Positions 24,567 to 33,618 of a stretch of 64,000 bases of DNA are shown in pieces. The position numbers and the translations under genes were made by a program. The notes under the pieces are model-generated. The model searched no databases. It was not told the origin of the DNA and worked only from the letters and a program-made list of their open reading frames with translations. Where the stretch lies: the NCBI GenBank assembly GCA_036677505.1, contig JAVBWK010000002.1:19126-83125 (forward strand), read 5' to 3'. The stretch's first letter is position 1. Every line of letters begins with the position of its first letter. The DNA is from UBA2227 sp036677505. GTDB taxonomy: Bacteria; Bacillota_I; Bacilli_A; Erysipelotrichales; Erysipelotrichaceae.

Positions 24567-25248
24567 AGTTTGATCTTGGCTCGATTTTCTTGGCCAGATA
24601 CAGAAATGGAGTGTCCATGGCCGCAATCAGAAACTTCAGGATATATGTGGATAACATGATTTGACCGATGTCATATGAAAATCCCCAAAACGCGACAGTA
24701 ACGAAGATTGCCGTATCCACGGCTTGGGATATCATCGTTGAGCCATTATTGCGAACCCATAACCAACGGTCATCGGGCAGCCATGACCGGATTTTGCTGT
24801 ACAACGTTACATCCAACAGCTGGCTGACGAAGTAGGCCGTCAGGCTGGCTAAAACGATTCGACCGGAAAAACCAAAAATCAAAGAAAAAGCATCCTGAAT
24901 GGCTAGTGCGAAATCATCTTGTAACGGAACAAAAACCAAAGCCATCTGCATGGTTATAAGCAAAGTGACAGCACTGAAAAAGCCTAAAAATACCGATCGG
25001 GTCGCATCTTGTTTCCCATATTTCTCACTCAGGATATCGGTCGCGAAAAAAATCGACCCATACAGAGTGTTTCCCAGAGTGGCCTGAAGTCCCAGGATTT
25101 CTATACCTTTTAAAACCTGAATATTTGCTAGGATCGTACTGATGGCTATCCAAACCATCAACCCGGTTTTGCCAAACTGACGGTAGGCAAACAACACCAA
25201 TCCGAAATGAACGATAATAAACAATAATCCCAACGCTGTGTTACTCAT
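24565..25248 (-). CDS. yhhQ: Queuosine precursor transporter (YhhQ/VUT family)
   Basis: A 227-residue integral membrane protein of the vitamin uptake transporter/YhhQ family, which imports queuosine precursors (preQ0/preQ1). About six hydrophobic segments and the family core NTLYGSIFFATDILSEKYG are visible. ATG 25248 follows GGAGAAGTG; a longer frame upstream overlaps the divergent tgt gene and was rejected. Divergent transcription from tgt, followed by queA and queH, strongly supports the queuosine assignment over a general vitamin transporter. Confidence 0.9.
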   Translation of the reverse strand: MSNTALGLLFIIVHFGLVLFAYRQFGKTGLMVWIAISTILANIQVLKGIEILGLQATLGNTLYGSIFFATDILSEKYGKQDATRSVFLGFFSAVTLLITMQMALVFVPLQDDFALAIQDAFSLIFGFSGRIVLASLTAYFVSQLLDVTLYSKIRSWLPDDRWLWVRNNGSTMISQAVDTAIFVTVAFWGFSYDIGQIMLSTYILKFLIAAMDTPFLYLAKKIEPRSN

Positions 25249-25329
25249 AATCACTTCTCCTGACTTGTCAATTATAATCAAACAATAAAGGTGTGACAAG
25301 TAGTAAATTATGATAGAATAGGGTACGTG

Positions 25330-26475
25330 ATGAACATGGAAAAATTTAAATTCGAAATTACGCATACATGCAAGCAGTCCGGTGCCCGCACCGGCATATT
25401 GCACACACCGCACGGATCGGTACTGACTCCGATGTTTATGCCGGTCGGAACATTAGCTACCGTGAAGTTTGTATCCCCCGAAGAACTGACCGCGATCAAC
25501 GCCGGTGTGATTTTGTCAAATACATATCACCTTTGGCTGAGACCCGGCAATGATATCGTCAAAGAAGCCGGCGGGTTACACAAGTTTATGAATGTCGATC
25601 GGCCGATACTGACTGACAGCGGCGGTTTTCAGGTGTTTTCACTCAGCGACAGCCGGAAAATCAATGAAGAGGGCGTGACATTTAAGAATCATCTCAATGG
25701 TGATACGCTGTTTCTGACACCGGAGAAATCGATTCAGATTCAAAATGATCTGGGAGCCGATATCATCATGAGTTTCGATGAATGTCCGCCGTATCCAAGC
25801 ACATATGACTACATGAAAAACTCGGTCGAACGTACGCTGCGTTGGGCCAAGCGAGGTAAAGATGCTCATCATCGCCCAGAGGATCAGGCATTGTTTGGTA
25901 TCGTTCAGGGCGGGGAGTTTGAAGACTTGCGTGAGCTCAGTGCCAAAGCTCTGGTAGAAATGGATTTTCCCGGATACTCCATCGGCGGGACGTCGGTCGG
26001 TGAAACCAAGGAAGTCATGTATAAAATGATCGATTACAGCATCCGGCACTTGCCGTTTGAAAAGCCGCGCTATCTGATGGGTGTCGGGTCGGTCGATGCG
26101 ATTTTAGAAGGGGTATTGCGCGGTGTGGATATGTTTGACTGTGTGCTGCCGACGCGGATCGCACGACATGGGACCGCAATGTCTTCGCATGGACGGATCA
26201 ATATCCGCAATCAGAAATATGAGCGTGATTTTTCACCTCTGGATCACGAGTGTGACTGTATTACCTGTAAAAACTATACACGAGCCTATCTGAAGCATTT
26301 GATTAAGTGCAATGAGGGGCTGGGTCAGCGCTTGTTGTCCATCCATAATCTTCGCTATCTGATCCATCTGACAGAACAAGCCCGTCAGGCCATTCAGGAA
26401 GACCGTTTCCTTGACTTTAAGAATGAGTACTTTAAGAAGCATCATCTCGATAAACCGAATGCGAAGGGATTCTAA
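25330..26475 (+). CDS. tgt: tRNA-guanine transglycosylase
   Basis: Exchanges the wobble guanine of GUN-anticodon tRNAs (Tyr, His, Asn, Asp) for preQ1. The catalytic Asp is in DCVLPTR, the substrate-binding DSGGFQVFSL and GGTSVGE loops are present, and the zinc site is CDCITC followed by His. The 381-residue length is normal. GTG 25327 and ATG 25330 and 25336 are all possible starts; 25330 is chosen by spacing from AGGGTA but is not certain. It overlaps queA by one base (TAATG). Confidence 0.95.
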   Translation: MNMEKFKFEITHTCKQSGARTGILHTPHGSVLTPMFMPVGTLATVKFVSPEELTAINAGVILSNTYHLWLRPGNDIVKEAGGLHKFMNVDRPILTDSGGFQVFSLSDSRKINEEGVTFKNHLNGDTLFLTPEKSIQIQNDLGADIIMSFDECPPYPSTYDYMKNSVERTLRWAKRGKDAHHRPEDQALFGIVQGGEFEDLRELSAKALVEMDFPGYSIGGTSVGETKEVMYKMIDYSIRHLPFEKPRYLMGVGSVDAILEGVLRGVDMFDCVLPTRIARHGTAMSSHGRINIRNQKYERDFSPLDHECDCITCKNYTRAYLKHLIKCNEGLGQRLLSIHNLRYLIHLTEQARQAIQEDRFLDFKNEYFKKHHLDKPNAKGF

Positions 26476-27506
26476 TGAAACTGACAGATTTTGATTTTCA
26501 CTTACCTCAAGAACTGATCGCTCAGACGCCGATTGAAAATCGCAGTGAGTCACGGTTGTTGGTCGTGAATACTCTGACCGGCAGTTTTAAGCATGAACGT
26601 TTTTCTGATATCGTCAACTACCTGCGGCCGACCGATGTTTTGGTCCGAAACAATACGAAGGTCATTCCAGCACGGCTGTTTGGTACCAAGCTTCAAACCA
26701 ATGCTCATGTGGAACTGCTGATTCTCGACATTAAAGAAAATGAGTGCAAGTGCCTGGTCGGAAATGCCAAAGTCGTCAAACTTGGGACGTTGATCAGTTT
26801 CGGACAGGGTGAGTTGGTTGCGGAGTGTATCGAAGTGCTTGATCAAGGTCTCAGACGGTTCAGAATGCACTTTCAGGGAATATTCCTTGAAGTATTACAG
26901 CAGTTGGGCGAAGTGCCCTTACCTCCGTATATCAAAGCCAAACTTTTGGATCCCGATCGCTATCAGACAGTGTATGCCAAAGTAGACGGCAGTGCTGCCG
27001 CTCCGACCGCCGGACTGCACTTTACTGAAGAATTGAACCGACAGATCACATATATGGGTGTGAAGATTGTAGATATTACCTTGCACGTCGGTTTGGGAAC
27101 GTTCAAGCCGGTAGATACGGACGATATCCTAAAGCATAAAATGCATGAGGAATCGTATTGGATGACCCAAGAAGCCGCTGATATTTTAAATCATGCGAAA
27201 AAACATCAGCATCGCATCATTTGTGTCGGAACGACTTCAGCAAGAACACTTGAAACGATCATGACCGAGTACGGGGAGTTTAAAGAGTGCAGCGGTGCGA
27301 CCGAGATATTCATTTATCCCGGATATACGTTCAAGGCTGTTGATGCACTGATTACAAATTTTCACTTACCGAAGTCGACCTTACTGATGATGATCAGTGC
27401 TTTCTGCAACCGCGAACTCATCTTAAAGGCATATCAACAAGCGATCGATCAGCGCTACCGTTTTTTCTCATTTGGTGATAGTATGTTATTGACAAAGGGT
27501 GATTGA
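26475..27506 (+). CDS. queA: S-adenosylmethionine:tRNA ribosyltransferase-isomerase
   Basis: Adds the epoxycyclopentandiol moiety from SAM to preQ1 in tRNA, giving epoxyqueuosine. The family signatures are LIAQTPIENRSESRLLV at the start, AAPTAGLHFTEEL in the middle and NFHLPKSTLLMMISAF near the end. Length 343 is standard. Translationally coupled to tgt upstream (one-base overlap) and followed by queH one base after the stop. Confidence 0.96.
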   Translation: MKLTDFDFHLPQELIAQTPIENRSESRLLVVNTLTGSFKHERFSDIVNYLRPTDVLVRNNTKVIPARLFGTKLQTNAHVELLILDIKENECKCLVGNAKVVKLGTLISFGQGELVAECIEVLDQGLRRFRMHFQGIFLEVLQQLGEVPLPPYIKAKLLDPDRYQTVYAKVDGSAAAPTAGLHFTEELNRQITYMGVKIVDITLHVGLGTFKPVDTDDILKHKMHEESYWMTQEAADILNHAKKHQHRIICVGTTSARTLETIMTEYGEFKECSGATEIFIYPGYTFKAVDALITNFHLPKSTLLMMISAFCNRELILKAYQQAIDQRYRFFSFGDSMLLTKGD

Positions 27507-27507
27507 G

Positions 27508-28158
27508 ATGGACGGCAAGGGATATTTTCTGATGGGTGAAGCGGAAATCGATAAAGTTCGAAATCTGCCGGAAAAACCGAGATTGCTGATGCATTCATGT
27601 TGCGGACCGTGCAACAGTTTTCCGATTGAATACTTATCACCTTATTTCCGTCTGACGCTTTACTTTAACAATCACAATATTTATCCGTATGATGAGTTTA
27701 TCCGAAGATTTGAGGAACTCAAACGGTATGTCGAGTACTTTGAGAAAGAAAATGATGTCAAAATCGAACTGATTTTACCGAAATATGAAGATGACACCTT
27801 CAACCGTGTGCTGGCTTCGCGAGGGGAAGACCGGGAAGGGGCACAGCGATGCAAGATGTGTTATTCGATGCGTATGCAGGAAGCGTTTAAGTATGCCGCT
27901 GCCCACGGATTTGATTATATGACGACCGTCATGACGATCAGCCGTCAGAAAGATTCAGTAGCGATCAACAAGATTGCAGAGCGGTTACAGCCACAGTTTC
28001 CTAAGGTGAAGTATCTTTACAGTAACTTCAAGAAGAACAAGGGAATGGATCGTTCCGTCGAATTGTCGAAGATGCATAATATGTACCGTCAGACATATTG
28101 CGGCTGCATTTATTCGTATGAAGAAATGAAAAAGCGAAAAGGAATCAAAGAGGAATAG
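27508..28158 (+). CDS. queH: Epoxyqueuosine reductase QueH (DUF208)
   Basis: Last step of queuosine synthesis: reduces epoxyqueuosine in tRNA to queuosine. It is the non-orthologous replacement for the cobalamin enzyme QueG. The 216-residue protein has the DUF208 cysteine motifs: SCCGPCNSFP near the N-terminus, CKMCY in the middle, and YCGCIYS at the C-terminus, matching the iron-sulfur and metal ligands known for QueH. ATG 27508 follows AAAGGG; GTG 27499 would be nine bases earlier and overlap queA. Confidence 0.93.
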   Translation: MDGKGYFLMGEAEIDKVRNLPEKPRLLMHSCCGPCNSFPIEYLSPYFRLTLYFNNHNIYPYDEFIRRFEELKRYVEYFEKENDVKIELILPKYEDDTFNRVLASRGEDREGAQRCKMCYSMRMQEAFKYAAAHGFDYMTTVMTISRQKDSVAINKIAERLQPQFPKVKYLYSNFKKNKGMDRSVELSKMHNMYRQTYCGCIYSYEEMKKRKGIKEE

Positions 28159-28214
28159 TCTTGACTCCTTTTTTAGTTTATAATAGACATTAATTATTCA
28201 AAGGAGTGATCACC

Positions 28215-29372
28215 ATGAAACACGTTCTCAACGAAGTTTTAGTGAATATGGAACTTAGCGGGATCCGCCGATTCAGTGAGGAAGCCAACCAGATCGAAGG
28301 TGTCATCCGACTGACGATCGGCGAACCGATGTTTGACACTCCTGATCCCATCAAACAAGCGGCAATCGATGCCCTTAATGCCAATGATACGCACTATCCC
28401 TTTGCTCAAGGATTGCTGTCTTTGAGAAAGGCCGTGTGTGAGTTTGAGAAAAAAACCCAGAATCTTCATTATTCTCCGGAAGAAGTCATCATTACCCAAG
28501 GGGCGACGGGAGGACTATTTACGACCATCAATGCGATCTGCCGCCCCAAGGATGAAGTCATCATCTTGTTACCGGCCTTTACCATATACAAGCCGATCGT
28601 TGAGTTTGCCGATGGAGTCCCGATCCTATTGGATATCAGTGAAGATGGTTTTCAGATCGATGAACAAAAGCTGAGAAGTGTCATTACTTCAAAAACCAAA
28701 GCGATCATCGTCAACTCGCCCAACAATCCCAGCGGGATCAGTTTAAATAAACAATCGAATGATATTTTGGAGAAAATCGTTAAAGAATATGATTTGTATG
28801 TTTTGTGTGATGATGTTTACAATCAGCTGATCTTCGAAGAGACGGATTTTTTGGTCAGACGTGCTTCTATCCGCAAGAACATCATTTATATCCAAAGTTT
28901 CTCAAAACCGTACGCTATGACCGGTTGGCGCATCGGGTATGTTATGGCAGATCAACCAGTGGCCACGGAAATTGCCAAAGTTCAGTCGTATGGTACCTCC
29001 GGAGTTCCGCCCTTTGTTCAAAGAGCAGCCATCACGGCACTTTCAACGGATGTATCGGATATGATCAGCCAATACAAAACCAATATGATCGAAGTTACAC
29101 GTCGTCTGATACAAAGAGGTATTCCGTTTGTACAACCGCAAGGTGCCTTCTATTTACTGGTGGATATTTCGGGGTGTGGGATGGATTCCTGGACCTTTGC
29201 CAGAAAACTGCTTGCAGAAACAAAAGTAGCAGTAATTCCCGGAGAAGTTTTCGGTGCCACTACCGATCGTTATATCAGGACTTCGTTAGCCACAGATATC
29301 AGTATTTCTTTACCGGCTTTTGACCGGATTGCTGACTTTATGGATAAATACCGACAAAAGGTTGAGGATTAG
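28215..29372 (+). CDS. Class I/II PLP-dependent aminotransferase (PatA-like)
   Basis: A 385-residue fold-type I aminotransferase. The PLP lysine is in SFSKPYAMTGWRIGY, the cofactor Asp/Tyr in LYVLCDDVYNQL, the substrate-anchor Arg in YIRTSLA, and the NSPNNPSG motif is intact. This branch resembles N-acetyl-L,L-diaminopimelate aminotransferase PatA and aromatic or branched-chain aminotransferases; the substrate is not resolved by sequence alone. ATG 28215 follows AAGGAGTG. Confidence 0.9.
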   Translation: MKHVLNEVLVNMELSGIRRFSEEANQIEGVIRLTIGEPMFDTPDPIKQAAIDALNANDTHYPFAQGLLSLRKAVCEFEKKTQNLHYSPEEVIITQGATGGLFTTINAICRPKDEVIILLPAFTIYKPIVEFADGVPILLDISEDGFQIDEQKLRSVITSKTKAIIVNSPNNPSGISLNKQSNDILEKIVKEYDLYVLCDDVYNQLIFEETDFLVRRASIRKNIIYIQSFSKPYAMTGWRIGYVMADQPVATEIAKVQSYGTSGVPPFVQRAAITALSTDVSDMISQYKTNMIEVTRRLIQRGIPFVQPQGAFYLLVDISGCGMDSWTFARKLLAETKVAVIPGEVFGATTDRYIRTSLATDISISLPAFDRIADFMDKYRQKVED

Positions 29373-29409
29373 GCCTAAAACAGTTATCATAATGAATAGA
29401 GGTGTTGAC

Positions 29410-29913
29410 ATGTTCAAAAGGCAAATCGTGAATTGTTATTTTGCGTTGGCAGCTATCCATTTGTTGATAACCATTGGTTTTGCGCTGGTTTTTGGTGTCA
29501 ATCATCCGTTTTTCTCGCACTATAAGATCAATCAGGTCATCGGGGTCGTCATCGCCAGCATTGCTACGGCCATTCCGCTGTATGCCATCGGGGGTTTTCT
29601 TTTTGTCGTCGGAAAAGAAAACAAGAGGAATCTGTTGAAAGCCGCGGTCTATGCCGCATTGATTTTTACGATTACACTTGTCCTGTTGTGGGCGATATCT
29701 TATTTACTGAGTACTAACGGTTTGCCGCAGTCCACTTGGCTGATTTATATTTTGTCGAACTATCCCAGTGCGGTCATTATGAATCGTATCATCAATTTGC
29801 CGGATTTGCGTTCTCCGCTGATGATACTGACCGCAACATCGCCGGCTATCGGTTTTGTTTTTGGTGTTTTCATCCGGATGATTAATGAGACGACACAAAA
29901 AGGAGCACGATGA
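29410..29913 (+). CDS. Membrane protein, function unknown
   Basis: A 167-residue protein with five predicted membrane segments: about residues 8-28, 42-62, 72-92, 95-110 and 140-160. No recognisable domain. ATG 29410 follows GAGGTG with good spacing. The next small membrane-protein gene starts one base after this stop. Confidence 0.7.
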   Translation: MFKRQIVNCYFALAAIHLLITIGFALVFGVNHPFFSHYKINQVIGVVIASIATAIPLYAIGGFLFVVGKENKRNLLKAAVYAALIFTITLVLLWAISYLLSTNGLPQSTWLIYILSNYPSAVIMNRIINLPDLRSPLMILTATSPAIGFVFGVFIRMINETTQKGAR

Positions 29914-29914
29914 T

Positions 29915-30265
29915 ATGAATAAGAAATATACCCGTTGGCTTTTGCCGTTATTGATTTTGCTGGCATTGGGACTTGCATTAAAAATCATTGAAGGCATCAT
30001 GCCCGCTGATTTTCAGTCACCTTTGTCAAGGATCGTCACTGCGGCCTTATTGTTCACTTTCGGAATGTTTTTGACACAACAGAAAAAGCGCTCCTCGGGT
30101 TGGGTCAAGAAGCTGCTGGTATCCTTTGTGATGCTGATCATCGTCGGTAAACGTTTGGGTTGGATCGAGTTCGATGTTTTCTGGGCTTATGTCAATGATT
30201 TGGGCATTAATCAGACGATTCAAAATGCTGTAATCATCTATTGCGGCTGGATATTCTTCGACTGA
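29915..30265 (+). CDS. Small membrane protein, function unknown
   Basis: A 116-residue protein with three hydrophobic segments (about 7-25, 36-52 and 60-77), the last ending in basic residues. I recognise no family. AGGAG lies nine bases before ATG 29915. Its 3' end overlaps the convergent PLP-homeostasis gene by 28 bases, and no terminator is seen between them, so readthrough antisense is possible. Confidence 0.65.
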   Translation: MNKKYTRWLLPLLILLALGLALKIIEGIMPADFQSPLSRIVTAALLFTFGMFLTQQKKRSSGWVKKLLVSFVMLIIVGKRLGWIEFDVFWAYVNDLGINQTIQNAVIIYCGWIFFD

Positions 30266-30894
30266 TCCCATTCAAACAGCAGGGTTCCGATGCGCACCAT
30301 CGTTGAACCGTGATCAATCGCAATCGGATAATCATCACTCATTCCCATGGATAAAATGTCTATGTGAGGATGAGTTTTTTTCATTTCTGAAAACCACTGT
30401 TGGGCTTCGCGAAATACAGAAGCCGTTTGAGACTTGTCATCTGTTAACGGGCCCATAATCATGATGCCGCGGACTCGTATATGTTCGCATTGCTGAGCCT
30501 GTCTGAATAAGTCTTTCACATCTTCACGGCTGCATCCGAATTTTGATGCTTCATCGGAAAGATTGATCTGGATCAGGATTTCCATCACTTTCATCAGACG
30601 GGCGGCTTGTTTCTCGATTTCCAGTATCAGACGAAGTGAATCTACAGAATGAATCAATGAGCAACGCGAAACGACATCTCTTACTTTATTGGTTTGAAGG
30701 TGACCGATGAAATGCCATTGCCAAGGATCATCAGACTGAACTTTGGCTAACAGTTGCTGGACTTTATTTTCACCGAAAATCTTTATGCCCTCACGGTAAA
30801 GCTGTTCGATCTGAGCTCTCGAACGGTTTTTACTGACAGCAATGAGAGTCACTTTCTCTTGTAAATCTTTAATAAATTCAGTTCTTGTTCTCAT
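30238..30894 (-). CDS. YggS/PLPBP-family pyridoxal phosphate homeostasis protein
   Basis: A TIM-barrel PLP-binding protein with no known catalysis that buffers PLP and affects amino-acid homeostasis. The PLP lysine is in LIAVSKNRSR near the N-terminus; FGENKVQQL, WHFIGHLQTNKV, HSVDS and the C-terminal LSMGMSDDYPIAI are family signatures. Two starts are possible, ATG 30900 and ATG 30894. TATAAT ends directly before 30900, so the mRNA would begin at or near 30894, making this a likely leaderless gene. The downstream ATG is used here for that reason. Confidence 0.9.
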   Translation of the reverse strand: MRTRTEFIKDLQEKVTLIAVSKNRSRAQIEQLYREGIKIFGENKVQQLLAKVQSDDPWQWHFIGHLQTNKVRDVVSRCSLIHSVDSLRLILEIEKQAARLMKVMEILIQINLSDEASKFGCSREDVKDLFRQAQQCEHIRVRGIMIMGPLTDDKSQTASVFREAQQWFSEMKKTHPHIDILSMGMSDDYPIAIDHGSTMVRIGTLLFEWDQSKNIQPQ

Positions 30895-30900
30895 AGACAT

Positions 30901-30930
30901 ATTATACCAAAAATCACATTCGATGGTCAT
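30901..30930 (-). promoter_or_regulatory. Promoter giving a predicted leaderless mRNA for the YggS-family gene
   Basis: On the minus strand TATAAT (30906-30901) abuts ATG 30900; a weak -35 (TGACCA or GACCAT) lies 17-18 bases upstream. No Shine-Dalgarno precedes either start codon. Confidence 0.55.
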
Positions 30931-31025
30931 GGATTCCGATTGAATAGTCAAATTAGAAACCTTATAATGAAAATATAGCAGAAGATTCAAAGGTGAACAC
31001 ATCAAAAGAAACGAGAACGTAACGT

Positions 31026-32702
31026 ATGAAAAAGGAATTTGCCTCCATCGTTTATCAGATCTGGCCTCGATCATTTAAAGATACCGATCATGACGGAATC
31101 GGTGATCTGGGCGGTGTAATCGAGAAACTGGATTATTTGAAGTCTCTCAACATTGACTACATTTGGCTTTCGCCGATCTATGTATCCGGCAATTACGATT
31201 ATGGATATGATATCGATGACTACTATGATATCCAACCGGAATATGGGACTTTAAAGCAGTTTGATACCTTAGTCGCTGAGGCAAAGAAACGCGGGATCGG
31301 TATCATTATGGACATGGTGGCCAATCACACCTCTACCTCGCACGAGTGGTTTAGAAAGGCAATGGAAAGTCCTCAATCGCCTTATCGAGACTACTATTTC
31401 TTCAGAAAAGGAAAAAACGGGAAAGAGCCCAACAATTGGATCAGTCTGTTTGGCGGCAGCGGCTGGACGAAAGTAGCGGAAGACGAGTATGTAATGACTA
31501 TGTGGGCACCTCAACAAGCCGATCTCAACTGGGAAAATCCCAACGTCCGAGAAGGAATCACCGAAATCATGAAATTCTGGTTACGTCGCGGTGTCGCTGG
31601 GTTTCGCTTTGATGTCATCAATATCATCAGTAAAAAAGAAGGACTGCCGGATAAAAATCCTCATAAAAAGGGATACCAGTTCGCGGATGATTTCATCAAC
31701 AGTCTGCCCAAAGCTTTTGATTATTTACAGGAAGTCGTTGATGAAGTACGAAAAGAGTTTAATTTTTTCAGTGTGGGGGAAGGGATGCTTCTTACTCAGG
31801 ATGCCGCATGGCGATACAGCAATCTGAAACAGCCGTTATTGGATATGATGTTTCATTTTGAACTGGCCTTGATCGACTGCGGTCCGTTGGGTAAGTTTGA
31901 CTTCCGCAAGTTTTACCGATGGACGATCAAAGAGTTTAAATCAATTGTGCGCAAATGGCAGACGGACATGCAAAACCGTGACTATTGGATGGCCAATTAT
32001 CTGTCGAATCACGATCAGCCCCGTCATGTCTCTCATTACGGAAATGACAAGAAATACCGGATCGAAAGTGCCAAGGCCTGGGCAATGTTCAATTTCACGC
32101 TGAGAGGGACACCGTTTATCTATCAGGGTGAAGAAATCGGCATGACCGATTGTAAACTGGAAATCGATGAATGGAAGGACATTGAAGCGATCACGGATTA
32201 TAAAGTATTACAGTCGATGATGAAACTTCCGGCCTTTATCGCCAAACGAGTCATTCAAAAGAAGACCAGGGATAATGCCCGTACGCCGGTGCAATGGACT
32301 AGCGGACTTCATGCAGGCTTTTCTACTGTTTCGCCGTGGATCAAACTTAACCCGAACTATACCGAAATCAATGTTGAGAGTCAGATAGACGATCCGGACT
32401 CTGTTTTGAATTTCTATCGCCAACTCACAACATTTGTTAAACAACATCCGGTCTTAACCTTCGGAACATGGACTGAGATTCTCTGCGAGCATCCGCAGCT
32501 TATTGCTTATATCCGAGAAGATGAGCATGAGAAACTGAGGATCATCATTAATCTCTCGGATAAACCGGTTACATTTGCTTTGGATGAGCCGGAAGGAACC
32601 GATGTGCTGACAACCGTAAAACAGGGGGCACCTGCCAGCCGTAAGATGGTGTTTGCTCCGTACGAAGGTCGCATTTCCGATATAAAACGTCATGAAAGCT
32701 GA
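31026..32702 (+). CDS. GH13 alpha-glucosidase (oligo-1,6-glucosidase/sucrase-like)
   Basis: A 558-residue glycoside hydrolase family 13 enzyme of the oligo-1,6-glucosidase group, acting on short alpha-glucosides in the cytoplasm (no signal peptide). N-terminal VYQIWPRSFKDTDHDGIGDL includes the calcium-site loop, DMVANHTS is region I, AGFRFDVINI carries the nucleophile Asp, VGEGM the acid/base Glu, and LSNHDQPR the third catalytic Asp. The residue after region II is valine-containing (DVIN), typical of alpha-1,6 or 1,4 specificity. Trehalose-6-phosphate is an alternative substrate. The start has a weak ribosome site. It overlaps the PHP gene by 11 bases. Confidence 0.9.
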   Translation: MKKEFASIVYQIWPRSFKDTDHDGIGDLGGVIEKLDYLKSLNIDYIWLSPIYVSGNYDYGYDIDDYYDIQPEYGTLKQFDTLVAEAKKRGIGIIMDMVANHTSTSHEWFRKAMESPQSPYRDYYFFRKGKNGKEPNNWISLFGGSGWTKVAEDEYVMTMWAPQQADLNWENPNVREGITEIMKFWLRRGVAGFRFDVINIISKKEGLPDKNPHKKGYQFADDFINSLPKAFDYLQEVVDEVRKEFNFFSVGEGMLLTQDAAWRYSNLKQPLLDMMFHFELALIDCGPLGKFDFRKFYRWTIKEFKSIVRKWQTDMQNRDYWMANYLSNHDQPRHVSHYGNDKKYRIESAKAWAMFNFTLRGTPFIYQGEEIGMTDCKLEIDEWKDIEAITDYKVLQSMMKLPAFIAKRVIQKKTRDNARTPVQWTSGLHAGFSTVSPWIKLNPNYTEINVESQIDDPDSVLNFYRQLTTFVKQHPVLTFGTWTEILCEHPQLIAYIREDEHEKLRIIINLSDKPVTFALDEPEGTDVLTTVKQGAPASRKMVFAPYEGRISDIKRHES

Positions 32703-33558
32703 TTTGCATATTCACACAAGATACAGCTTTGATGGTGACACTTCGGTTGATGAAATTTTTGCGATGGCAAAAAGACAAGGGATTGATTGCATTGCTTTGA
32801 CCGATCATAACGATGTCCGTGCCAATAGTGAAGCTCGCCGCTATGATTCATCAACCTGGATACCGGGCGTTGAAGTCGATTGCTATTTTCAGCGGAACAT
32901 TTATCATATCATCGGATTGGGCATCGATTTTCAGGCGCCGATTTACCGGACGATCGCCAGCAATTACTTAAACGAACTGGAGCGGATCATGGACATCCGG
33001 ATCCATGTATTTAATCGGATTTTTGGGATGAATATGCGCATTGAGCAGATCCAAAAAGCTTATCCGGGGAAACTGATCACCAATGTGGAAATAACCCGCT
33101 TCATGTTTGACCATTATCCCCAGCAACCTCAGTTACAGCCGTATCTGAAATCATCCGTCCTTTCTAATCCCTTAGCAGATTTCTATTGGGATTATTGTGC
33201 CATCGGGAAACCGGGATATGTCAAAATGATTTTACCGGATGCCAAGGATGTCATTCATTATATACATCAGACCCAAGGGATTGCCATCCTGGCTCATCCG
33301 TTAATCAGCGTGACATCACTGGCTGATGTCAAGCAACTTCAGGGACTCGATGGTATCGAAGCCTATTGTTCCTATCATGCACCCCAACAAAGTGATTTTG
33401 TAGAGCAATTCGCCAATGAAAACGGATTACTCGTCTCTGCCGGTAGTGATTATCACGGAAAGAACAAGCCGGCCATTACACTTGGTGATACCCATGATCC
33501 GGGCGAAAGTGATGAGTGGTTAAGGAAAATCCGTGATGCGATCGCATCGCGAAAGTAA
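32692..33558 (+). CDS. PHP-domain phosphoesterase (RNase AM/YciV-like)
   Basis: A 288-residue polymerase-and-histidinol-phosphatase-type metal hydrolase. The first metal site is DLHIHTRYSFDG, the second DHND, the later ones IAILAHPLI and AGSDYHG. Relatives are 3',5'-nucleoside bisphosphate phosphatases and 5'-3' exoribonucleases acting on short RNA. It starts 11 bases inside the GH13 gene; there is no clear metabolic link between the two. Confidence 0.88.
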   Translation: MKADLHIHTRYSFDGDTSVDEIFAMAKRQGIDCIALTDHNDVRANSEARRYDSSTWIPGVEVDCYFQRNIYHIIGLGIDFQAPIYRTIASNYLNELERIMDIRIHVFNRIFGMNMRIEQIQKAYPGKLITNVEITRFMFDHYPQQPQLQPYLKSSVLSNPLADFYWDYCAIGKPGYVKMILPDAKDVIHYIHQTQGIAILAHPLISVTSLADVKQLQGLDGIEAYCSYHAPQQSDFVEQFANENGLLVSAGSDYHGKNKPAITLGDTHDPGESDEWLRKIRDAIASRK

Positions 33559-33618
33559 GCAAAATCAACCAAGTTTAATTCAATTTCTGATATGATATAT
33601 CAGAAAGGGAGTGAAGAA

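Noticed and set aside
25249..25329. A preQ1 riboswitch in the yhhQ-tgt intergenic region.
   Set aside because: The 81-base gap has no preQ1-I loop or A-rich tail, and the yhhQ leader is too short. Only promoter-like elements were seen.
28137..28175. Possible terminator at the end of queH (AAAAGGA...TCCTTTT).
   Set aside because: The stem has mismatches and a long loop of about 16 bases, so the energy is doubtful; not listed as a feature.
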